Shown: in pieces, positions 7,517 through 15,678 of the stretch
Layout: every line of letters begins with the position of its first letter
Position numbering within the stretch: position 1 is the stretch's first letter
DNA from: Anaerolineales bacterium
GTDB lineage: Bacteria; Chloroflexota; Anaerolineae; Anaerolineales; E44-bin32
Length of the DNA stretch: 36,089 nucleotides
Reading direction: 5' to 3'
Assembly (NCBI GenBank): GCA_016927115.1
Contig: JAFGNH010000115.1
Span: 1-36,089, forward strand
Notes under the pieces: model-generated
Seen by the model: the letters and a program-made list of their open reading frames with translations, nothing else
What the model was told of the DNA's origin: nothing
The model's database searches: none
Translations under genes and position numbers: made by a program

Positions 7517-8611
7517 TCAGGAACCCTGAGTATCAACCCACCAGGCCTGCCAATCCGCAGGATCTTCGAAACTCTCACCGGAAATCTCTTCAAGCCCTTC
7601 CACCAGTAGTTCCATTTCAGTTTCACTTTGCTCGGCAGCGGCTTCTTCCAGGAGCTGCAGCAATGCCGGCACTGCCGGAAACGCCTCTTCTTTATACGCT
7701 CCCAACGCCTGAACAACCCTGCTGCGCACATCAAAATAGGGATAGCAGTTCCCATTGCTGTTCCGCTCCAGACATTCACCCTGGTGAGGGCCCTCCCCCT
7801 GGTGAGGGTCTGCCAGAAGCGCAGTCAGTGCCGGCACTACAACCTCCGCATCTCTATGCAGCCGGCCCAGCATCCGTGCAGATTCCTCGCGGATTTTCGC
7901 TTCGGGATTGCGGGTTCCTCGTATAAGCACCGGTATCGAAGCAACTCCCATTTCATTCAGATACTCTTCAGCCACAAAAGAAAATGGCAGCTCCGTTTCT
8001 TCATTTATCGTAAATGCCGGAAGAATACTGTCCGGCCCCCACAAGCCTTCGATCGACTTGTACACAAACCAGAGTGCCCCTTCATCAAAGGGTGCATCTT
8101 CCGGGGTCAGGAATCTATCAGCTGAGATCGTCTCAGGAGCAGGTCCTTCCGCGACAACCTCCAGCTCTTTAACCAGGTCAGCTTGATGGAGTACAACAAT
8201 GCCCGAATAACGGGTGCTGGCATAATGCGGTGAACCACTGGATGTGTAGTTCGTTCCAACGGCTTCCCCAACCACCTGTACATCCAGCTCTGTTTCACAA
8301 TCGCGTACTTTCACCTCGAAACCAGCAGCAGTGAGCATTACAGTATAGCCTTCCAGTACCGACAACTCCTGAGATTCATCAAGATCAGGGTAGCTCTCCT
8401 CTACCCGCAGGCAGATGGAGGTTACCGGCTCACCGTCCTGTTCCGAGACCATCCAGGGCGTCGGTTGTGGTAAAGCTTCCCCGAATGAATCTTTCCGGCC
8501 TGCCCGGTCCGGGAAAATTTGCGGAATCATGGCAACCGCCAGGAGAATAAAAATGAGCACGACAAAACCAGTTACAAATAACAAACATCCCCGGCTCTTC
8601 TTTTTTTCCAT
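7517..8611 (-). CDS. Membrane-anchored HEAT-repeat-like protein (paralogue B)
   Basis: I start this at the ATG at 8611, ten bases after the upstream gene's stop, giving 364 residues; a longer in-frame ATG at 8668 overlaps that gene. The N-terminus is a signal anchor, GCLLFVTGFVVLIFILLAVA. The middle (about 60-180) is a domain of unknown function that aligns by eye with the neighbouring paralogue. The C-terminal part (about 225-364) has two-helix repeats of HEAT/PBS-lyase type (ASIPVLIRGTRNPEAKIREE, VVPALTALLADPHQGEG, AFPAVPALLQLLEEA). It ends with the shared LEEISGE signature and a Trp-rich tail. HEAT scaffolds bind protein partners; no enzyme motif is visible. It carries a six-residue insertion from an 18-bp tandem duplication. 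The product is probably extracytoplasmic. Paralogue A lies directly upstream in the same operon. Confidence 0.8.
   Translation of the reverse strand: MEKKKSRGCLLFVTGFVVLIFILLAVAMIPQIFPDRAGRKDSFGEALPQPTPWMVSEQDGEPVTSICLRVEESYPDLDESQELSVLEGYTVMLTAAGFEVKVRDCETELDVQVVGEAVGTNYTSSGSPHYASTRYSGIVVLHQADLVKELEVVAEGPAPETISADRFLTPEDAPFDEGALWFVYKSIEGLWGPDSILPAFTINEETELPFSFVAEEYLNEMGVASIPVLIRGTRNPEAKIREESARMLGRLHRDAEVVVPALTALLADPHQGEGPHQGECLERNSNGNCYPYFDVRSRVVQALGAYKEEAFPAVPALLQLLEEAAAEQSETEMELLVEGLEEISGESFEDPADWQAWWVDTQGS
7779..7808. repeat. 18-bp tandem duplication inside the HEAT-like gene
   Basis: CCCTGGTGAGGG occurs at 7779-7790 and again at 7797-7808, a period of 18 bp. In the protein this gives PHQGEG followed by PHQGEC, while paralogue A has a single DPHEGG there. 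It therefore looks like a recent in-frame slippage duplication adding six residues. Confidence 0.7.
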
Positions 8612-8621
8612 GATGGACCCT

Positions 8622-9644
8622 TTACCCCTGTGTCTCCAGCCACTCCTGCCAGGCTTCCCAATCCTCACCTAACTGTTCGCCGCTGATCGTCTCAAGTGTG
8701 CTTACTATATCGTTTACTGCTGGTTTGTTCTCCCGCTCAATTTCTACCTTTAGAATCTCCACCAATTTTGGCAGCGCCGGTTCAGCCAATGGACCATAGC
8801 AGCGGCGCAGGGTATCAATTGCAGCTCGCTGCACATCAAGATTGGGGAAAAAGCTGCCGTCAGATGAGTTCCGGTAGAAATTACCACCCTCATGTGGGTC
8901 ATCTAATGCAGCAATCAAAGCCGGGAGTGCCTCTATCGGCGGTGGGTCGAGATAATCGAGTGTGGTTATTGAACCCTTCCGAATTTCCGCAGAGGGATGC
9001 CTCATCCCTTCCAGCAGCAGCGGTAAAACATCCATGCCAAGATCCTGAAGGATATTTCCCGTTTCTGAATAGAAATCACTGTTAAATCCATACAGCAGGA
9101 TCCTGTCACCCCAAGCTTCCCGCAGGCTGTTCATCAGCAAATTTTCATGAATGGGATAAATTTGATTAAAAGAATCAGCCGGATCTTTAATGCAGGTTCC
9201 GACCGTATCCGCCGGCTCACGCAGGGCAAACAACCGGGAAGTGTACGATTCGCTATCCACCGTAAGACTCATCTCCCCGGTGACTTCCAGTCCGGTATAA
9301 CACTGCCCTCCCGGGACATAATTCGCGGCCAATGCCTCAAACTGCAGGTCGTAGGCCAGCATGGCAGTACAGTCGTCCTCCACCACCTGCATCCCGGCCG
9401 CCTCCAGCACTCCGGAAATGCTTTCCTCCAGAGGGAAGGATCCCCTGCCTGGGGCATTCGGAAACGCCTGCCGGATCTCCAGGCATACCGTATCAACAAC
9501 CTGCTGGTTAAGGACTACCAGTGAAAGCGGCTCCGGTTCGGGAAAAGGAGTTGGGGTTGGGGCTGGTGTCGATTGGTCAAGCAGTGCGCAACCAGCAAGA
9601 CATACGGGGATCAAACAAAAAAGGAGAAATCGTCGATGAATCAT
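8622..9644 (-). CDS. HEAT-repeat-like lipoprotein (paralogue A)
   Basis: A 340-residue predicted lipoprotein starting at the second of two adjacent ATGs (9644), which has GGAG five bases upstream; the first ATG is too close to it, and the ATG at 9713 has no such site. The signal peptide ends in lipobox CLAGC (Cys about 19), followed by a linker rich in Pro, Thr and Glu. The body matches paralogue B: a middle domain with paired cysteines, then HEAT-type helices (VLPLLLEGMRHPSAEIRKG, EALPALIAALDDPHEGG, PALPKLVEILKVE) and an ending LETISGEQLGEDWEAW. Both paralogues share an insert between repeats with DPH, RNS, a Pro and DV. The gene is ten bases from paralogue B and likely co-transcribed. It is probably a surface-exposed binding protein; the ligand is unknown. 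Confidence 0.82.
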   Translation of the reverse strand: MIHRRFLLFCLIPVCLAGCALLDQSTPAPTPTPFPEPEPLSLVVLNQQVVDTVCLEIRQAFPNAPGRGSFPLEESISGVLEAAGMQVVEDDCTAMLAYDLQFEALAANYVPGGQCYTGLEVTGEMSLTVDSESYTSRLFALREPADTVGTCIKDPADSFNQIYPIHENLLMNSLREAWGDRILLYGFNSDFYSETGNILQDLGMDVLPLLLEGMRHPSAEIRKGSITTLDYLDPPPIEALPALIAALDDPHEGGNFYRNSSDGSFFPNLDVQRAAIDTLRRCYGPLAEPALPKLVEILKVEIERENKPAVNDIVSTLETISGEQLGEDWEAWQEWLETQG

Positions 9645-9779
9645 CATGGCTCCGATGGAATTTAAAGTCTTCAGAAATAGTCTCAGCAAAGTATAAATCC
9701 ATCCAGAGGGCAAACCGCATAAAAAGTGCAGGAATTCTTCACTTCCGTGAAATCAGTCTGACTGACCCCTCGCTTTCCC

Positions 9780-9902
9780 CTACTTGTTCCAATTCTCCCG
9801 GTCCTCGCCGAATTCATCGCCGATGACATACTCCAGGATTTCTACTGCATCCCGTCCCGTTGGTCTGTTCTCCCGGTCGGTGTTTTCGTAAGAGTTGGTG
9901 TG
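9780..9902 (-). pseudogene. Decayed C-terminus of a third HEAT-like paralogue
   Basis: A minus-strand frame between stops at 9905-9903 and 9782-9780 has no start codon but reads NRPTGRDAVEILEYVIGDEF and then GEDRENW before TAG. This lines up with the C-terminus of paralogue A (NKPAVNDIVSTLETISGEQL, GEDWEAW), allowing for drift. It lies upstream of paralogue A in the same orientation. The simplest reading is the remnant of a third copy in a former tandem array. The frame upstream of its TGA (to about 10045) shows no HEAT similarity, so only the tail survives recognisably. Confidence 0.6.
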
Positions 9903-9905
9903 TCA

Positions 9906-10251
9906 GAAGGAAAGAGATGCGACCTGTAAATCCTGCTCAGGATCTGACAGATAACCAGCCGGCGGATTTTCAAGAATACCTGGAGGAAACTTATCAATAT
10001 TGACAGGTGTAATATTTGACAGGAGAACCAGAGAACATAACTGTACTGGTTTTTCTTAACGCGTTCCTCCACCATCGGATAACCACCTGGTAACTTTAGG
10101 CTAACATGAACTCCCTTTACTCCATCTGCCCCCTATGATTCCGTCGGGGATAAAATCAGTGGGAATTCCAACTCACCCACAGGCTTTTCATTAAGAGGAA
10201 CGGTATACTTTAACCACTATACGGGCTGCAGCCCGATACCGGGATTACAGG
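9906..10251. other. Gene-poor interval before the DprA-like gene
   Basis: No supported gene lies here. An open minus-strand frame (10075-9842) crosses the paralogue remnant out of frame and looks like a shadow. Near the right end are a TATACT hexamer (10204-10209) and a palindrome (10222-10235), the likely promoter-proximal region of the DprA-like gene. Confidence 0.4.
10222..10235. promoter_or_regulatory. 14-bp perfect palindrome before the DprA-like gene
   Basis: CGGGCTGCAGCCCG is a perfect inverted repeat without a loop, 16 bases before the ATG at 10252 and 12 bases after a TATACT -10-like hexamer. The position fits an operator near the transcription start or a small mRNA hairpin near the ribosome site. 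Confidence 0.4.
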
Positions 10252-11229
10252 ATGTTTACCTATCACCTCAACCTTCTGACCCTGCTTGAACTCAACAGCG
10301 TTGGCCGCAGAACTGTCCAGCAGCTGCTGCTGAGCTGTGATCGCACCCTGTTTTCTGAGCAGCCCCTGCATGCAAAATCCGAAATCCTGCGTTTTCTATT
10401 CCGCCTCCCGGGTGACCAGGAGCTGGCACGGGCCCGTAAACAGGCTGATGCCATCGTGGACCACGCCCACAAGGCCGGAGTGCAGCTTATTGGCTTTGGT
10501 GAAGACCGATATCCGCAGCGCCTTGCTGCGCTTTCTGACTTCCCGGTTATACTTTTTATTCGCGGCAACCCGGAAGCCTTGCAACAGCAGAAAACCATAA
10601 GCATCATAGGAAGCCGTACCGCCAGCCCAAAAGTGCTGCAGCTTACGGAAACCTATGCCCGGCGCCTGGCCGAAAAAGGATGGTACCTTGTCAGCGGGCT
10701 TACCGAAGGTTGTGAAGCAGCTGCACACAGAGGAACCCTCCAGGCTGCCCGCCCAGGCACTGCTGTGCTCGGGTCCGGCCTCGACCAGATTCACCCCCGT
10801 AGAAGCACACGGTTGGCCAAAGAAATCCTGGAAAAGGGCGGCTGCTGGATCAGCGAGCATCCCAACGGAACCAGCGCCCGGAAACGACGGTTGATCGAAC
10901 GCGACCGTATCCGCAGTGCCCTCAGTGCAGGCGTTCTCCTGATCCAGGCTTCTTTCTCCAGCCACGCCATGCATACTGTCCGCCTTGCGAAAAGCCAGGG
11001 CAGCCCATTGGATGTGCTGGATCCCTCGCATGCTGCCATCAGCGGCGACTCGACAGGCAACAACTTCCTCGTTAAAGCCCGGGCTGCCGTGCCCATACAA
11101 AGCAATGCGGATCTGGAGAGTTACATCGAAAATCTCTCCCGGCAGCTGGCTGCACCGGACATAAAAACAGTCTCCAACATCCAGCCTCTGGCAGATCCAG
11201 TCCAACTGCGGTTGTGGGAGGAGCGGTAG
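10252..11229 (+). CDS. Divergent DprA/Smf-like (SLOG-fold) protein
   Basis: A 325-residue protein with a DprA-type Rossmann fold. It has an N-terminal helical region (about 1-110), then IIGSRTAS (118-125), VSGLTEGCEAAAHRGTL (147-163), the strand AVLGSGLDQ (171-179), and a C-terminal TA-like stretch. Canonical DprA protects incoming single-stranded DNA and loads RecA. Here several family signature positions are changed: the usual YP after the glycine strand is HP, FPxRNR is replaced by LIERDR, and the SGSLxTA motif is SSHAMHTV. The C-terminal winged-helix domain of many DprA proteins is absent. It may therefore be a paralogue with altered ligand binding rather than the housekeeping competence protein. 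The DprA/SLOG superfamily includes many nucleotide-binding and defence-associated proteins. A broken gene follows seven bases downstream. Fold confidence is high; function is uncertain. Confidence 0.8.
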   Translation: MFTYHLNLLTLLELNSVGRRTVQQLLLSCDRTLFSEQPLHAKSEILRFLFRLPGDQELARARKQADAIVDHAHKAGVQLIGFGEDRYPQRLAALSDFPVILFIRGNPEALQQQKTISIIGSRTASPKVLQLTETYARRLAEKGWYLVSGLTEGCEAAAHRGTLQAARPGTAVLGSGLDQIHPRRSTRLAKEILEKGGCWISEHPNGTSARKRRLIERDRIRSALSAGVLLIQASFSSHAMHTVRLAKSQGSPLDVLDPSHAAISGDSTGNNFLVKARAAVPIQSNADLESYIENLSRQLAAPDIKTVSNIQPLADPVQLRLWEER

Positions 11230-11236
11230 ACCATAC

Positions 11237-11712
11237 ATGGTCAACCAGCCATCCCGGGATATAACCCCGGACTTTAATCTCACCCTTTACCGGGATACAG
11301 GGTCCCTTCCACCTCAATACACATATGTTTATACAATCCATTTCGGAATCGGCCTTGAAGGTTACCTGCACCACCATTCAGGCTGCAGCCAGAACACCCC
11401 CTCGGATGGACAGAGTATTTCGATCTCACCGAACCATAGAAGCACCAGCTATATGCTGTTCTTCTGGAACAGGATATCTTTCGCTATTTCAGGCTCCGAA
11501 CAGAAAACTGCCTGACCGGTTCGCCAGAATTGAGGCTGCAGATCAATATCGGTGGCCGCCGGTACAATCTGCCACCTTTCGCCACACTCATTCAAACCCG
11601 CAAGGAGCAGGGGCAAACCGTGATAGACATCATCCGTGGTGTGGTGCCGGAGGAAACCTGGCTGCGTCTTTCAGAAAGCCAGACAAATAATGAATCCGGC
11701 TTCGGGCAGTAG
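11237..11712 (+). pseudogene. Disrupted small gene behind the DprA-like gene
   Basis: The ATG at 11237 is seven bases after the previous stop. The first frame reads TPDFNLTLYRDTGSLPPQY and continues to about GIGLEGYLH, then loses sense near 11370. Another frame takes over between 11359 and 11405 with HPLGWTEYFDLTEP, hits an in-frame TAG at 11437, and continues as KHQLYAVLLEQDIFRYFRLR, RLQINIGGRRYNLPPFATLI and GVVPEETWLRL to the stop at 11712. Together they would make a protein of about 158 residues with no signal peptide. I do not recognise the family by name. The two lesions (a frameshift and a nonsense codon) make decay more likely than one sequencing error. It was probably co-transcribed with the DprA-like gene. 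Confidence 0.65.
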
Positions 11713-11881
11713 CAGTACTTGATATGCCCTGAACATCCACATGGGACTTGTATGTTTGTAAAGTCACTTTTCATCCTGGAAATAGTATTAAGGAATCCGT
11801 CATAATTAAATCATAATCCCCATAACGATATTTAAGGTATGATACATTAGACACTAAACAGGTCGGGTATAGCATTCGCTT

Positions 11882-13036
11882 ATGAGAACAAACATCCGGT
11901 TATATTTCCAGACCATGTACTATGCCTTCTTTCGATCCAGGGGAACTCCAGGTCGTTTGACCCCGAAGCGATTTCTTGTATTGGTCTTCCTTTTTCTCTT
12001 TTACCCCTTGTGGCATTTCAGCATCCGGATAGCATACCTGCTCGACAACCTCTTTTACCCTGAACACCAGCTGCAGGAAATAAGACAGCCCATCTTCATT
12101 ATCGGAAACTTTCGCTCCGGCACTACCTTCCTGCACCGCCTTCTGGTCAAGGACAGGAACGCAACCAGTCTGACCAGCTGGGAGATCTATGTCGCCCCTT
12201 CCATTGTGGGCAGAAAACTGCTTCACTGGGGAATGCGGCTGAACTACGCGATCGGTAATCCGGCACAATTACTTCTGAATACATTCGACCAGATCATGGC
12301 CGAATACTCATCCATGCATAAAATCGGCTTGAATGAGCCTGAAGAAGATGGCCTTGTAATGTTCCATATCTGGTCATCCTACGACCTGCTGGCTTTTTTC
12401 CCTTTCCCGGACCTGATCAGGAAATATTTTTACTATGATGATCAGATCCCTGCCGCAGTCAGAGAACGCGATATGCTCTATTACCACGAAGTCCTGAAAA
12501 AACATATTTTCAGTCACCATGGGAAACGCTATATCTCAAAAAATCCCAGCTACTCTCCAAAAGTCAGAACCCTCCATAAGGAATTCCCCGATGCCAAATT
12601 CATCAACCTGGTTCGGAACCCCCTGCAGGTAATCCCTTCCTCAATAAGCCTGCTTTCAAATCATCTTCATACTTATGGAGAACCTGAAACCGATTACGCG
12701 CTGCAGGACACCGTCATCGAATACAGCAAACACTGGTACCTGTACCCCCACCGGTATCTGAAGAGGCTGCCTCCTGACCAGTATATTCGCATCCGCTATA
12801 CGGACCTTGTTGCGGACCCCAAGGGTACTGTTGAGAGGATCTATCATCAGTTCGGCCTTGAGATAAGCCCGGAGTATGAACGCGTTCTGCAGCTGGAGGC
12901 CAAAAAAGCAAAGGGCTTCCGCAGCAACCACCGCTACTCTCTCAAATCCATGGGGTTGAACAAGCGGCGGATTCTGCGTGAATTTGCAGGCATCAATCGC
13001 CAGCTGCATTTTGAAAACATAAAACAGAAAAAATAA
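11882..13036 (+). CDS. Sulfotransferase family protein
   Basis: A 384-residue protein of the bacterial sulfotransferase group that moves sulfate from PAPS to an acceptor, often a glycan or lipid. The 5'-phosphosulfate-binding loop is clear: PIFIIGNFRSGTTFLHRLL at about 70-88. The 3'-phosphate site is NLVRNPLQVIPSSIS at about 242-256, with Arg and Ser at the expected spacing, and a preceding KRYISKNPSYSPK matches the family. The N-terminus has a hydrophobic segment (about 31-57), suggesting membrane attachment. The ATG at 11882 has no strong ribosome site; a TATGAT hexamer at 11838-11843 could be its -10 element. It stands alone with no sulfate-activation genes nearby, and the acceptor is unknown. 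Alternative readings such as a kinase-like P-loop protein are much less likely. Confidence 0.9.
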   Translation: MRTNIRLYFQTMYYAFFRSRGTPGRLTPKRFLVLVFLFLFYPLWHFSIRIAYLLDNLFYPEHQLQEIRQPIFIIGNFRSGTTFLHRLLVKDRNATSLTSWEIYVAPSIVGRKLLHWGMRLNYAIGNPAQLLLNTFDQIMAEYSSMHKIGLNEPEEDGLVMFHIWSSYDLLAFFPFPDLIRKYFYYDDQIPAAVRERDMLYYHEVLKKHIFSHHGKRYISKNPSYSPKVRTLHKEFPDAKFINLVRNPLQVIPSSISLLSNHLHTYGEPETDYALQDTVIEYSKHWYLYPHRYLKRLPPDQYIRIRYTDLVADPKGTVERIYHQFGLEISPEYERVLQLEAKKAKGFRSNHRYSLKSMGLNKRRILREFAGINRQLHFENIKQKK

Positions 13037-13357
13037 TCACCGGGTTCAACCCCCACTATGCCGCCGGCCTTTGTTCACAATAGACACCGGCAGACTTGCT
13101 GGTTTAAACCAGATAGCCCATCAATCCTTCCCTGCAGCATTAAATCTGCCGACCTGATTTGCAGCTTACAGAACAGAAACCCTGCAGTATATTGCGTGTT
13201 AACTAATCAGACGCGCTCATACGGCCGCGCCTGCTCTGCTTTGCAATCCGGCCGTTAAAGTTTTCCTGATACCACCAGCTACCTGGAATTACCCGGAACC
13301 TGCACACAGGAAATCAAGTATACTTAGCCATCAAATTCAGCTTTACGGAGTACAAGC
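13037..13357. other. Intergenic interval with a 14-bp palindrome
   Basis: No supported gene. CTGGTTTAAACCAG at 13099-13112 is a perfect palindrome and could be a regulator site. A TATACT hexamer at 13319-13324 sits 33 bases before the next start codon (13358) and is a plausible -10 element without an obvious -35. Confidence 0.4.
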
Positions 13358-14275
13358 ATGAAACGTGCAGTCAGTATCAGCATTGGATCCTCAAAACGTG
13401 ATAAAGCGGTTGTGGTTGAACTGTTGGGAGAACAGGTCAGCATTGAGCGAATCGGTACTGATGGGGATATGGAAAAAGCTGCGCAGCTATATGCTGAACT
13501 CGACGGTAAAGTGGATGCCTTCGGAGTCGGTGGTACAGATCTGGGCCTCATGGTCGACAAACACTGGTATCGGCTCCATTCAGTTAAAAGCCTGGTTCGC
13601 GATGTACATCAGACACCCGTTGCAGATGGCCTCGGGCTGAAAACTACACTGGAGAGGGGTGCCGCCCGCACCCTCGACAGGCTGCTGGGAGACCAGATCA
13701 ACCCGCGCAATGCACTGGTTATGACAGCCACCGACCGCTGGGGACTCTCCCATGGTTTTGTCGAGCAAGGATACCAATGCCGCTTTGGAGACCTGGTATA
13801 TTCGCTCGATATCCCCATCATCCTGCGCAGCGAAAAGGCAGTGAAGCGTATGGCAGCCGTACTCATGCCGATCGCCGGCCGTATCCCGTTCCACTGGCTG
13901 TACCCCACCGGAGAAAGTCAGGGGCAGCGCAAACCTAAAGGTGAAGAGCACTTCCTGTGGGCGAAAGTTATCGCCGGGGACTGCCATTACATCACCCGGT
14001 ATATGCCCGACAAACTTCCCGGGCGGTTTGTCGTCACCAATACAACCACACAGGCTGATATGGAATTGTTCCGCAGCGCAGGTGTGAAATACGTTCTCAC
14101 TACCACCCCTGTACTGGACGGCCGATCCTTTGGAACCAATATGATGGAGGCAGCGCTGCTGGCTGCCAGCGGCCGAAAGGATCCGGTTGATTACAGTAAT
14201 CCAGGCTCCTACTTCGACGAACTGCAGGCGTTGGTCGACCAGATCGGCATGGAACCTCAACTGCAGGAGTTATAA
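13358..14275 (+). CDS. Quinate 5-dehydrogenase-like protein
   Basis: A 305-residue cytoplasmic protein. Its start, ATG at 13358, follows GGAG by eight bases. It matches from memory the family usually annotated 'quinate 5-dehydrogenase': an opening SISIGSSKRDK, then IERIGTDGD, VDAFGVGGTDL, IAGDCHYITRYMP, TNTTTQADMELFRSAG and a late GRSFGTNMMEAALLA. That name is carried over in databases and I see no experimentally grounded motif for quinate oxidation, so the reaction should be treated as unknown. It is first in a tight operon with an NTP transferase (6-bp gap) and a PAP2 phosphatase (3-bp gap). This suggests a joint role in making or recycling an activated metabolite or lipid-linked intermediate. 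Confidence 0.75.
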   Translation: MKRAVSISIGSSKRDKAVVVELLGEQVSIERIGTDGDMEKAAQLYAELDGKVDAFGVGGTDLGLMVDKHWYRLHSVKSLVRDVHQTPVADGLGLKTTLERGAARTLDRLLGDQINPRNALVMTATDRWGLSHGFVEQGYQCRFGDLVYSLDIPIILRSEKAVKRMAAVLMPIAGRIPFHWLYPTGESQGQRKPKGEEHFLWAKVIAGDCHYITRYMPDKLPGRFVVTNTTTQADMELFRSAGVKYVLTTTPVLDGRSFGTNMMEAALLAASGRKDPVDYSNPGSYFDELQALVDQIGMEPQLQEL

Positions 14276-14281
14276 CGAAAG

Positions 14282-15049
14282 ATGGACGTTATTATCACAA
14301 CCGGAGGGATCCCGGCACCCGGAGAGCCGCTGATCGAATGTACGCAGGGCCAGCCCAAAGCCATGCTCGAAATCGGCGGCAAACCCATGCTGCAGTGGGT
14401 GCTGGATGCATTTATTGATTCACCCCATGTAAAGCATATCGTACTTGTCGGGCTTACCGACCTGCAGGGTTTGACCTGCTCCAAATCCGTTTCCCTTGTT
14501 CCTGACCAACATGATATGCTGGCAAATATCCGGGCTGGACTGGTAAAGTCTCTTGAAGTGAATCCGTATGAGAAACACGTTCTGATGGCAGCTTCAGACA
14601 TCCCCGCAATAACTGCTCCCATGGTTAACTGGGTCGTTGAGAACACCGCCAGACACGATGCCGACCTGATTTACAATGTGGTGCGGCGGGAGACAATGGA
14701 AGCACGCTTTCCTTCAGCGAACCGTACCTATATTCGCTTGCGGGATGGCGATTTCTGCGGCGGTGATCTCGGTACAGTCCGGGCGGACCTTGCTCTGATC
14801 GACCGGTCGATCTGGCAGATTCTCATCAGTCAGCGGAAAAACCCGGTGCGCCAGGCACTCACGGTCGGGTTAGACACCCTCCTCGGTGTAATAACCCGGA
14901 CATCAACGCTTGAGCAGACTGTCAGGCGCGCCTGCCGCAGCCTGCAGATTCAAGGCGTGGCGGTTGAATGTCCTTTTGCAGAAATGGCCATGGATATTGA
15001 CAAACCGCATCAGCTTGAGATTATGCGGGCTGATTTTGATCAGGGTTAA
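14282..15049 (+). CDS. MobA/GlmU-like nucleotidyltransferase
   Basis: A 255-residue protein of the NTP-transferase fold that transfers a nucleotidyl group to a phosphorylated sugar or cofactor. The N-terminal nucleotide loop is IITTGGIPAPGEPL, less charged than the usual LAGGxGxRMG. The conserved lysine block GQPKAMLEIGGKPMLQWVL is at about 23-41. The metal-site region appears as MAASDIPAITAPM at about 101-113. Without the consensus arginine in the first loop the substrate cannot be named. It begins six bases after the quinate-dehydrogenase-like gene and is followed three bases later by the PAP2 gene, so translation is probably coupled. MobA, IspD, CofC and sugar nucleotidyltransferases are all possible relatives; none is specifically supported. 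Confidence 0.8.
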   Translation: MDVIITTGGIPAPGEPLIECTQGQPKAMLEIGGKPMLQWVLDAFIDSPHVKHIVLVGLTDLQGLTCSKSVSLVPDQHDMLANIRAGLVKSLEVNPYEKHVLMAASDIPAITAPMVNWVVENTARHDADLIYNVVRRETMEARFPSANRTYIRLRDGDFCGGDLGTVRADLALIDRSIWQILISQRKNPVRQALTVGLDTLLGVITRTSTLEQTVRRACRSLQIQGVAVECPFAEMAMDIDKPHQLEIMRADFDQG

Positions 15050-15052
15050 CTT

Positions 15053-15613
15053 GTGAACCTGCGCCGGATTCTGGAGAAGGATGCTGCACTGTCATGCGCC
15101 CTGCAGCTGCGCAGTCGCAGCTTCCCAATGTATCCCGCAGCAGTATTTTTCGCCCATGCCGGGGACTCCTGGTTCTGCCTGCTGGTACTGCTCTTGATCT
15201 ACATTTTTGCCGGCCCGGTCTGGAAGGTACGAACCGGCACTATGGGAATTGTCGTCTTCGAGCTGGCCCTGATGGTTGTTGTACTGAAGCTGCTGTTCAA
15301 ACGACGCCGGCCGCCTGGTGAATGGGGCCAGATATACCGCTCCACCGATCCACACAGTTTTCCATCAGGACACGCCGCCCGCACCTTTCTGCTTGCCACC
15401 CTGGCTGTCAGCTTTGGGCCGCCCTGGCTTGCTGTCGTTTTGTGGATCTGGGCGCCGCTGGTCAGCCTGTCCCGGATCGCGCTGGGCGTGCACTATGTGT
15501 CCGATATTGTTGCCGGTATCGCGCTGGGAATCGCCACAGCTGCGGTGTTCATGATGCTCCTGCCGGCTTTCGAACCGGCACTGAACGCATTTTTGCTTTC
15601 CCCTTTCAAGTAA
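15053..15613 (+). CDS. PAP2-family membrane phosphatase
   Basis: A 186-residue integral membrane phosphatase of the type-2 phosphatidic acid phosphatase family. The three catalytic signatures are intact: KLLFKRRRP (K79 to P87), PSGH (104-107) and SRIALGVHYVSD (S140, R141, H147, D151). Four or five membrane segments surround them. It starts with GTG at 15053, three bases after the nucleotidyltransferase stop. Known relatives dephosphorylate undecaprenyl pyrophosphate, phosphatidic acid or phosphatidylglycerophosphate; the substrate here cannot be told. Being last in an operon with a nucleotidyltransferase makes a lipid-linked nucleotide or alcohol phosphate a reasonable guess. Confidence 0.93.
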   Translation: MNLRRILEKDAALSCALQLRSRSFPMYPAAVFFAHAGDSWFCLLVLLLIYIFAGPVWKVRTGTMGIVVFELALMVVVLKLLFKRRRPPGEWGQIYRSTDPHSFPSGHAARTFLLATLAVSFGPPWLAVVLWIWAPLVSLSRIALGVHYVSDIVAGIALGIATAAVFMMLLPAFEPALNAFLLSPFK

Positions 15614-15651
15614 CCGCTGCCGCATACAGGCATTCATCCCGTCGTATTAAA

Positions 15652-15673
15652 GCAGGCCCGTTCATGTGCCTGC
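15652..15673 (+). terminator. Weak hairpin between convergent genes
   Basis: GCAGGC and GCCTGC form a 6-bp stem with a ten-base loop, followed by CTTTCCT. It lies between the PAP2 stop and the TIR-WD40 stop (15679). An alternative pairing of CCCGT with ACGGG just downstream competes. It is a weak terminator candidate. Confidence 0.3.
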
Positions 15674-15678
15674 CTTTC

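Noticed and set aside
10396..11283. A 295-residue minus-strand frame over the DprA-like gene
   Set aside because: The plus strand carries recognisable DprA motifs, so this is a shadow frame.
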